Below, in pieces: positions 1-5,336 of a stretch of 6,214 nt of DNA. Made by a program: the position numbers and the translations under genes. Within the stretch, counting starts at the first letter, position 1, and every line of letters starts with the position of its first letter. Origin of the DNA: Candidatus Woesearchaeota archaeon CG07_land_8_20_14_0_80_44_23 (GTDB lineage Archaea > Nanobdellota > Nanobdellia > Woesearchaeales > 0-14-0-80-44-23); the NCBI GenBank assembly GCA_002779235.1, contig PEXD01000051.1, positions 1 through 6,214 on the forward strand, in the 5' to 3' direction. The notes under the pieces are model-generated. The model was not told the origin of the DNA and searched no databases. It saw only the letters and a list, made by a program, of their open reading frames with translations.

Positions 1-1119
1 TCCAACCTGGCTCAGCACCTCATATACGAGCCCTAGGGTGAGTATGAGCAGAAGCACAACGCTTGTGGCCTTGGAGAACCTCAATGAATACTCGGGCTTC
101 CTATCGCCCTTCTCTTTTGCGGCAATGTAAATCAGCACAAGCAGTATTGCTATTGTCCCGTCTGCAACAGCCCCTGTTATTGAGAGCACCCTTATGAAGT
201 TCTTTATCAGAAGGAACATTCCCAGAGGAACAAAGCATGTTATGAACCAGGAAAACAGCCGCTCCTTCTTGTAGTCAAATATGTACATCTCCTGAAGGGC
301 GAGCCCCAGCGCAAGGAATGAGGTTGACATTGCCAGCACAGCAAAAACTGCTGCCAAAATTCCAGGAAAATTTCCCATATATGCCCTGATTGAGCCCACA
401 GATGCCTCGCTTGTGTTCATGCCGGCAACTCCGACAACGCTTAGTGCAAATATGAAATAAACCACTATTGGAATTATTGAGCCGACAATCAGGGCTTTTT
501 TCAATGACTTTTCATTTCCCCTTATTTCCTCCTTTATTTCAGGTATGGCAACCATCCCCATCAGGGCGAAAAGCACCACTCCGTAAGGAACAAGGAGTTT
601 TGAAGGGAAGAATTCAGAGAGATTTGCAGGGCTTATCTTTCCCAGCGAAAAGGCAAATATCAGGGCTATAATTGCTATGAAGAATATCACCATGAATGTT
701 TCTGAGTCCTCTATAATCTTCGGCCCGAGATAGATCAAAAGCGCTATTACTGAGAAAAATAATATGCTGTTGACAAATGCGCTCCCTCCAAGGAACATTG
801 CAAGAATGTCCCCTGTCTTCATTATATAAGCAAGCATTGCTCCGTAGATTGCGAATATCATTGCAGCAGCCATTACTCTTTTGGCGCTCCTTCCGAGATA
901 TTTCTCAGCATATCCGGAAAGCTGGTGCTCCCCCTTTGTTCTCAGCACAATCTCCCCAGTGAAGAGATTCAGCATCATAATCATTGCTCCCAGCACAATT
1001 ATGCATAGGGCGCCTGTCAGGAAGCCCGCCCTTGACACAACATAAGGTATTCCAAGAATTCCTGCTCCTATTGTGCAGCCTACAAGAGTGGCTATTGCTT
1101 CAAACACCGGGCTTGCCAT
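1..1119 (-). CDS. Amino acid permease, aromatic amino acid transporter-like (C-terminus cut by window edge)
   Basis: This is a polytopic membrane transporter that probably imports amino acids using an ion gradient. It has 373 residues with no stop before the left edge. Residues 14-25 read GCTIGAGILGIP, the glycine-rich broken first helix typical of APC-superfamily carriers of the LeuT fold, where the substrate sits. The match is closest to the tryptophan/tyrosine permease and related archaeal amino acid permease families. I count about 11 hydrophobic helices (roughly residues 8-28, 33-54, 82-103, 114-132, 141-160, 177-193, 209-233, 252-276, 287-306, 310-334, 350-369). Families of this kind are about 400 residues long, so little is missing. 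The ATG at 1119 is chosen because an in-frame TAG lies three codons upstream and no other ATG fits. No Shine-Dalgarno sequence precedes it, and a TATA-like box close upstream suggests a leaderless mRNA. The substrate is inferred from family only. It is transcribed away from the operon on the right and is probably unrelated to it. Confidence 0.88.
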   Translation of the reverse strand, partial: MASPVFEAIATLVGCTIGAGILGIPYVVSRAGFLTGALCIIVLGAMIMMLNLFTGEIVLRTKGEHQLSGYAEKYLGRSAKRVMAAAMIFAIYGAMLAYIMKTGDILAMFLGGSAFVNSILFFSVIALLIYLGPKIIEDSETFMVIFFIAIIALIFAFSLGKISPANLSEFFPSKLLVPYGVVLFALMGMVAIPEIKEEIRGNEKSLKKALIVGSIIPIVVYFIFALSVVGVAGMNTSEASVGSIRAYMGNFPGILAAVFAVLAMSTSFLALGLALQEMYIFDYKKERLFSWFITCFVPLGMFLLIKNFIRVLSITGAVADGTIAILLVLIYIAAKEKGDRKPEYSLRFSKATSVVLLLILTLGLVYEVLSQVG

Positions 1120-1142
1120 GCTTTTCTATTTCTGGCTTTGCC

Positions 1143-1154
1143 CTATTTATATGT
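1143..1154 (-). promoter_or_regulatory. Archaeal TATA-like box for the permease gene
   Basis: On the minus strand this reads ACATATAAATAG, a good archaeal TATA-like element. An A-rich stretch (GACAAAAAC) lies just upstream, where the TFB recognition element would be. Its centre is about 29 bases before the ATG at 1119. With the usual spacing of about 25 bases, transcription would begin within a few bases of the start codon. That fits the absence of a Shine-Dalgarno sequence. This is inferred from position and consensus only. Confidence 0.5.
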
Positions 1155-1188
1155 TTTTGTCAGCTGAAATCCAGCAAAGTCAAAAGTA

Positions 1189-1199
1189 TTATATAAATA
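1189..1199. promoter_or_regulatory. Second TATA-like element of unclear direction
   Basis: TTATATAAATA is nearly symmetrical and could serve transcription in either direction. Rightward it would start RNA near 1220, far from the first gene of the operon. Leftward it would start near 1165, giving the permease a leader of about 45 bases. It may equally be chance in an AT-rich spacer. Confidence 0.2.
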
Positions 1200-1242
1200 A
1201 TCATTTGTCTTACAAACTTATTACATCTTCTTTAGCCAGCTG

Positions 1243-1264
1243 TTTTTAATTCATGAATAAAAAA
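1243..1264. repeat. 22-bp near-perfect palindrome in the divergent intergenic region
   Basis: The core ATTCATGAAT at 1249-1258 is a perfect 10-bp palindrome. It is flanked by one mismatched pair (1248/1259) and then by five T facing five A, giving 10 of 11 base pairs in the full element. It lies between the two opposed promoters, upstream of the rightward TATA-like box. It could be an operator for a dimeric regulator, possibly one of the adjacent RHH proteins. A terminator role is less likely, because no gene ends here. Confidence 0.35.
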
Positions 1265-1286
1265 TTTTGAATATATCATAATTTTA

Positions 1287-1300
1287 GAAAGCTTTATAAA
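1287..1300 (+). promoter_or_regulatory. Archaeal BRE/TATA-like promoter of the RHH-surface protein operon
   Basis: GAAAG (1287-1291) followed by TTTATAAA (1293-1300) resembles an archaeal TFB-recognition element plus TATA box. Transcription would be expected to begin near 1320-1325. That leaves a leader of roughly 45 bases before the ATG at 1368. It is the best-placed promoter for the four-gene operon, since every later junction is overlapping or touching. Assigned by consensus only. Confidence 0.5.
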
Positions 1301-1342
1301 TAAACAATTATATTACATTTACTATCATTTTAATTACAAATC

Positions 1343-1367
1343 AACTACAACTTTCCGGCCGGTAGTT
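1343..1367. promoter_or_regulatory. Candidate operator: inverted repeat with GC palindrome before the first RHH gene
   Basis: AACTAC (1343-1348) and GTAGTT (1362-1367) form a perfect 6-bp inverted repeat. Between them sits CCGGCCGG (1355-1362), a perfect 8-bp palindrome and a GC island in an otherwise AT-rich spacer. The element ends at the base before the ATG at 1368, in the place of a ribosome binding site. RHH repressors of the CopG/ParD kind bind short palindromes at their own promoters, so autoregulation is a reasonable inference. The same sequence could instead fold as a hairpin in the mRNA and limit translation. Confidence 0.35.
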
Positions 1368-1544
1368 ATGGGAAAAGCAAACATTGCCGAAACAGAGATG
1401 CTTAACATCAGGCTTCCTGATGAGATAATCAGGTGGCTTGATTCTCTTGTTGAGCAGGGCATATATTCTTCAAGGTCAGAGGCAATCAGGGATTTTCTGC
1501 GGGAATTTGTGCTTGAGGCAGGGGGCGAGAGCGCTGGCAAATAG
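1368..1544 (+). CDS. Ribbon-helix-helix (CopG/Arc-type) DNA-binding protein, 58 aa
   Basis: This is a small predicted transcription regulator of the RHH fold, acting as a dimer in the cytoplasm. Residues 11-17 (MLNIRLP) form the DNA-contacting beta strand with the usual alternating pattern. Residues 18-29 (DEIIRWLDSLVE) form helix 1. Residues 30-35 give the turn with the conserved glycine (QGIYSS). Residues 36-50 begin with the family hallmark RSEAIRDFLREF and form helix 2. The length is typical of a stand-alone RHH domain. The ATG at 1368 is the first in frame and gives a short normal N-terminal arm. No clear Shine-Dalgarno sequence is visible, as an inverted repeat occupies that place. It is the first gene of the operon, and its 3' end overlaps the next RHH gene in another frame. 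RHH proteins often control their own operon or act as antitoxins. No toxin is seen here, so self-regulation of the surface genes is favoured (inference). Confidence 0.85.
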   Translation: MGKANIAETEMLNIRLPDEIIRWLDSLVEQGIYSSRSEAIRDFLREFVLEAGGESAGK

Positions 1545-1746
1545 TATAGTCAGCGTCAGGATTCCCTCCTCCCTTGCAGAGCGGCTTGAGGGGCTTGCCA
1601 AAAAGGCGCACTACCTCAGCATAAGCGAAGAAGTCAGAAGCATTGTGAGGAGGAAGTGGCTCTCGTATTCTTCAAATAATTCCAAGATTGATGATATTAA
1701 AAAAGAGATAAAGGAGGAGCTCGCTCTTGAGCTGAGGAAAAAATGA
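1513..1746 (+). CDS. Second ribbon-helix-helix protein with C-terminal charged helix, about 70-77 aa
   Basis: With the TTG at 1513 as start, residues 11-18 (SIVSVRIP) form the beta strand, 19-32 (SSLAERLEGLAKKA) helix 1 and 36-50 (SISEEVRSIVRRKWL) helix 2 of an RHH DNA-binding domain. Residues 57-77 form a strongly charged helix, probably a coiled coil. The start is uncertain. The in-frame ATG at 1438 would add about 25 residues with no RHH-like character that only mirror the upstream gene in another frame. TTG at 1513 is a permitted start. CTG at 1534 gives the most natural N-terminus (MANSIVSVRIP) and lies behind a G-rich stretch (1521-1526). The gene overlaps the upstream RHH gene by 11-32 bases and its TGA overlaps the next ATG (ATGA). 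The two RHH proteins differ enough that a recent duplication is not evident. They may form a heterodimer or bind separate sites (inference). Confidence 0.78.
   Translation: MRQGARALANSIVSVRIPSSLAERLEGLAKKAHYLSISEEVRSIVRRKWLSYSSNNSKIDDIKKEIKEELALELRKK
1733..1737 (+). promoter_or_regulatory. Shine-Dalgarno sequence for the 1197-aa surface protein
   Basis: TGAGG sits five bases before the ATG at 1743, inside the end of the second RHH gene. The start codon shares bases with that gene's TGA stop (ATGA), so translation is probably coupled. A stronger AAGGAGGAG lies at 1711-1719. It is too far upstream to serve this ATG directly and also encodes part of the charged helix. Confidence 0.5.
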
Positions 1747-4700
1747 GAGCGCATGATAACTCCTGGATTTTTGTAATACTTGCGCTTGCCCTCTTAATAC
1801 TCCCGGTCGCAGCATTTGGAGAACTATCGCCCTTAAACATCTCAATTTCTCACCCAATTGAGGGAGATTCATTTTATTCGCATGAGATAAGCATGTCTTT
1901 TTCGTTTAATGAGACTGGAAATTTCAGCTGCGCAGCGCAAATTTACTGCAACAACTCTATCAATTCATATTCCTCTTTCACTGCAGATTCATTGCAACAA
2001 AATTCAGTAGTCCTTCAGGCAGAAAACTGCTCATATGCGTCATATGAGGCAAACATCAGCTGCTCAAATGAGAACTACTCAGGCTCGAGCGAAACAGTTA
2101 TGTTTTACATATTTGAAACGCCGATAATCACTTTCATCAACCCCGATGACAGTGCAATAATAAATTCAAGTGAGGAGAACTTTGGTTATTCCATTGACCC
2201 AGACTCGGAGTCCTTGATAAAGAACTGCTCGCTCTACATTGACGAAAATGAAAGTGCGATCTCATCTTCAGTCCATAACGGCACCAATTATTTTGATTAC
2301 AACCTGAGCGAGGGCTATCATTCCTGGAAAGTTTCATGCGTTCTTATTGGCTTAGCCGGAGAGACAATTGAGAGCGAGGAAAGGGAATTATTCGTTGACT
2401 ACAGCGCACCTTTTCTTATCCTTCTCTCACCTATTCTTCCGGCTTATGACCAGCAGGAAATTCCGCTGATAGTTAATGCAACAGACGCGTTTTCGCAAGT
2501 ACTCAGCTGCACTGCCCTCGGGCTTCCGACTCTCTCCTCTTTTGAGATTCAAAATTCTTCAGTGTATGAGTCCAACCTTAGCGTGCCTCCGGGAAACTAT
2601 GCCTTCAACATAACCTGCCTTGACCTTGCCAACAACTCCGCTTACATGTCTGGTTCATTTGAGAGAATAAATTTTTCAGTGGCAACTGACAATGTCACTT
2701 ACCTGCCCAACCAGAACGTCTTCATAACAGTAAATGCGCCCCAGTCCTCAAGGGTGAACCTGACTGTTTCAAGGGAAAACACCAGCGTCTCCTCGCTGAC
2801 AAGCCCGCCCTATCCGATAACGTACGTCTTCGCCTCCACCTCAAGATTGGGCAATTACAGCATCTCGGCAATGCTCTCATACGCCAATATTACATTTTAC
2901 AGAAACACATCCTTCGCAGTTTCAAACCCGAACAACCTCAGCGTTTCAATTGATTCAAATGCGAGCGTTGCAGAGGCAGGAGCCCCAATCAGGTTCAGCT
3001 CAAATGTGTCAGGCAACATAAATGCTGTTTCTTATGCCTGGGATTTCAACAGCGACGGCATCACTGACAGCATCTCTCCCAATCCAATCTATGCTTACAC
3101 TCTTCCTGGCACATACCACGCAGCCCTGACAGTAAACGACAGCTACAGCGCTGCTTCTGCCGGAAAGAACATAACTGTGCTGGGCAGGTTCAGCATAACA
3201 GTAATTGCAAAAGACACCCTGGGAGCGCCGCTCATTGCCAACATAACCCTGGGAAATACCAGCATTATTTCAAACTCCACAGGTGTGTCAGTATTCCAGA
3301 ATGTTCTTGGAGGGACATACGCCCTGAACGCCACGGCAGACGGCTATTACCCGTACAGCAACACAGCGGCAATTTCAGAAAACCAGAACATCACGATATA
3401 CCTTTCCTCTCTGCCACTGATTCCAATAGTGCAGATTTCATCCCCGGAGAACGGCTTGCAACTCTCATCCTCCTCACTTGACTTCACATTCAAGGTGCTG
3501 CACAACTATACCACCAACTGCACTTTCTACTCAAATGAGGGAGGCAACTGGTGGGCTGCCCTTTCAAATATTTCAGAAGTGCAAAAAGGCATTGACTATT
3601 CAATCGCAGCAGAGAACCTCACAACAGGCGACTACACTTTCAAGATTGTCTGCAAGGACCGCTTCGGAAATTCCGGCTTCGCCCAGGTTTCTGTCTCTGC
3701 AAACATTATAGCAGCGCCTGCAGAGCCCTCCTACCCTGAGATGGATGCTGCAGAGCAGGCGCTGTCTGAGAAGCAGGCATATTATGATAGCATCGGGCCC
3801 CAGGAGCTTGAAGCTGCTAACCTGCTGGGAATAACGGGAACAACAGGCATGCTTTCAGATGCCCAGGACAGGCTCTCGAGGGCCAGGCGCGACCTCTCAG
3901 ACCTTGCTTTCTCAAGGCAGAGCGATGAGCAGATTGCAGCAAGGAAGAGAGAGATAATCTCAGATGCGGTTTCGCATGTTGATTCAATACCTGATTCAAT
4001 AGATGTGCTCGGCTCATCTGAGTTTGTGAAGTATCCCAAAGAATCAGAGCTTTTGAACATCGCCAGCGCATTCATCTCTGCAAAGGGATTGAAGATAGAT
4101 GAGCGCACCTTCTTAAGGGCTAACTCAGGGCTGCAGCAGCTTTTCTCCATTGATACAAAGGCGTTCAGCGTTGTGCTTTACCGCAACGGCATTGAGCAGG
4201 ATGTCTCCATTGTTTCGCACGCAATAAATCTGAACAGCTCAATAAGCAATAATGATTCAGTGCTTTCAAACCTTGCGCTTGTGCTTTATATTCCGAAAAA
4301 TGTCACTGACAGCGCTTCAAAAGTCAATTTCACAGGGAACTTGGAGAATTCCAACGTGCTCAGGGATGACCCAATAATAGAGCTTCCTGTTGCAGAAAAC
4401 ATAACATACACCATAGGCGGCTCCTTTGATGTCCAGAATGCAAATTCAATATCAATATTGCTGGTGCAGAAGAGCGCAACAGTTTCAATCCCGGGAATAA
4501 CAGGATTTGCCGTCTCTGAAAGGACAGCCATCTGGCCCTTCAACTATTTCTCTGGAAGGCTCGGCTCAAGCCTGGGGCTCCAGATTCTCGTGCTTTTGCT
4601 CCTCATAACAGTCTATGTTGGATATACAGTGAAGCCCGAGATAATAACAAAGCCGGTTGCTGCAATAAAGGGCGCAGTTTCAGGGAAGAGGGGCACCCTG

Positions 4701-5336
4701 AGGGCAGAGCGCTATCCCCAGATTCAGCAGTTCCAGCAGAATGCTTATCCGGGACTTCAAAAGCCGGCAGGAGAATATCAAATGCACTATCCCTCTCCTC
4801 TCAGATATGAGAATGCGGCGAATCAGCAGCCATATTATTCCCTCGGCGCAGTTGCCCAGCAGCAGAAACTGCCTGCTGCACTTGGAATGCAGTATTCTTA
4901 TGTTGCTTCATCATTACAGAGGGCAAGGCATCTCATAGAGGAAAACAGCTATGACGATGCAGCGTCAGCATACTATGAGCTGCGGCTCATCTACACCACC
5001 ATGCCTGAAAGCATCAGGGCGATGCTTTATCCGCAGATGATTGCGTTGTTCCACCAGCTTAACCTCTGCTATGTGAAAGGGCTTCTCTCCTCTGCAAAAT
5101 CGCTGATTGCTTCAGAGGACTATAAATCTGCAGCCCTCATATATGAAAAAATTGAGAAGGCATACAGGATTCTTCCAAAGGAGCTTAAGTATCATGTTTT
5201 CATGGACTGCTTTGATGTCATAACAAAGCTTGAGAGAAACAAGGAAATGCTTTCTGAAAATCAGAAGGCGCCCCTGAAAAAAACAGGAATTTCAGGAAAG
5301 GGAAAAAGAGGCAGATTAAAATCTCGAAGAAAATAG
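1743..5336 (+). CDS. Large type I membrane surface protein: Ig-like, PKD and carboxypeptidase-regulatory-like domains, one TM helix, TPR-like cytoplasmic repeats (1197 aa)
   Basis: This is a cell-envelope protein not recognised as a named family; its binding partner is unknown. Residues 1-25 are a signal peptide with a hydrophobic core (8-24). Residues 27-395 hold Ig-like modules marked by spaced cysteine pairs (63/107, 162/199, 256/292). Residues 397-480 form a PKD domain with YAWDFNSDG at 431-439 and LPGTYHAALTVND at 454-466. Residues 481-555 resemble a carboxypeptidase regulatory-like domain with the GGTYALNATADGY turn at 523-535. Residues 559-655 hold another cysteine-paired Ig-like module (593/637). 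Residues 665-750 are helical and probably coiled. Residues 757-910 form a further mixed domain. PGITGFAV (917-924) precedes the single membrane helix (946-962). The cytoplasmic part has a Q/Y/P-rich linker (about 991-1045), two TPR-like repeats (from 1061) and a polybasic end. I count about forty N-x-S/T sequons, all before the membrane helix. It is translationally coupled to the RHH gene upstream. Adhesion, host contact or a sensor/scaffold role are possible. Confidence 0.85.
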   Translation: MRAHDNSWIFVILALALLILPVAAFGELSPLNISISHPIEGDSFYSHEISMSFSFNETGNFSCAAQIYCNNSINSYSSFTADSLQQNSVVLQAENCSYASYEANISCSNENYSGSSETVMFYIFETPIITFINPDDSAIINSSEENFGYSIDPDSESLIKNCSLYIDENESAISSSVHNGTNYFDYNLSEGYHSWKVSCVLIGLAGETIESEERELFVDYSAPFLILLSPILPAYDQQEIPLIVNATDAFSQVLSCTALGLPTLSSFEIQNSSVYESNLSVPPGNYAFNITCLDLANNSAYMSGSFERINFSVATDNVTYLPNQNVFITVNAPQSSRVNLTVSRENTSVSSLTSPPYPITYVFASTSRLGNYSISAMLSYANITFYRNTSFAVSNPNNLSVSIDSNASVAEAGAPIRFSSNVSGNINAVSYAWDFNSDGITDSISPNPIYAYTLPGTYHAALTVNDSYSAASAGKNITVLGRFSITVIAKDTLGAPLIANITLGNTSIISNSTGVSVFQNVLGGTYALNATADGYYPYSNTAAISENQNITIYLSSLPLIPIVQISSPENGLQLSSSSLDFTFKVLHNYTTNCTFYSNEGGNWWAALSNISEVQKGIDYSIAAENLTTGDYTFKIVCKDRFGNSGFAQVSVSANIIAAPAEPSYPEMDAAEQALSEKQAYYDSIGPQELEAANLLGITGTTGMLSDAQDRLSRARRDLSDLAFSRQSDEQIAARKREIISDAVSHVDSIPDSIDVLGSSEFVKYPKESELLNIASAFISAKGLKIDERTFLRANSGLQQLFSIDTKAFSVVLYRNGIEQDVSIVSHAINLNSSISNNDSVLSNLALVLYIPKNVTDSASKVNFTGNLENSNVLRDDPIIELPVAENITYTIGGSFDVQNANSISILLVQKSATVSIPGITGFAVSERTAIWPFNYFSGRLGSSLGLQILVLLLLITVYVGYTVKPEIITKPVAAIKGAVSGKRGTLRAERYPQIQQFQQNAYPGLQKPAGEYQMHYPSPLRYENAANQQPYYSLGAVAQQQKLPAALGMQYSYVASSLQRARHLIEENSYDDAASAYYELRLIYTTMPESIRAMLYPQMIALFHQLNLCYVKGLLSSAKSLIASEDYKSAALIYEKIEKAYRILPKELKYHVFMDCFDVITKLERNKEMLSENQKAPLKKTGISGKGKRGRLKSRRK
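4923..5183 (+). repeat. Duplicated TPR-like helical unit within the surface protein's cytoplasmic tail
   Basis: Residues 1061-1090 and 1118-1147 line up at a constant offset of 57 residues without gaps. Identical positions are A1061/A1118, L1064/L1121, I1065/I1122, Y1070/Y1127, A1073/A1130, A1074/A1131, Y1077/Y1134, Y1084/Y1141 and P1088/P1145. The pattern of small and aromatic residues is that of helix-turn-helix repeats of the TPR kind, which usually bind protein partners. The DNA has diverged, so the duplication is old. Confidence 0.6.

Noticed and set aside
468..1196. Three short plus-strand open frames opposite the permease gene
   Set aside because: They are antisense to a clear 11-helix transporter and have no domain, start signal or natural composition.
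1261..1285. AAAATT/AATTTT inverted arms as a hairpin or terminator
   Set aside because: The arms are short and purely A/T in an AT-rich spacer, so chance explains them, and no gene ends there.
1334..1540. Minus-strand open frame opposite the first RHH gene
   Set aside because: The plus-strand reading has an unmistakable RHH pattern; the minus product is unlike any protein I know.
1368..1746. The RHH pair as a toxin-antitoxin module
   Set aside because: Both proteins are RHH DNA-binding types and neither looks like a ParE, RelE, MazF or PIN toxin. The following gene is a secreted surface protein.
3782..4150. Minus-strand open frame of 122 codons inside the surface protein gene
   Set aside because: Its product is Ser/Leu-rich with no recognisable fold, it mirrors the well-supported coiled region of the plus-strand gene, and no promoter or ribosome binding site is seen.
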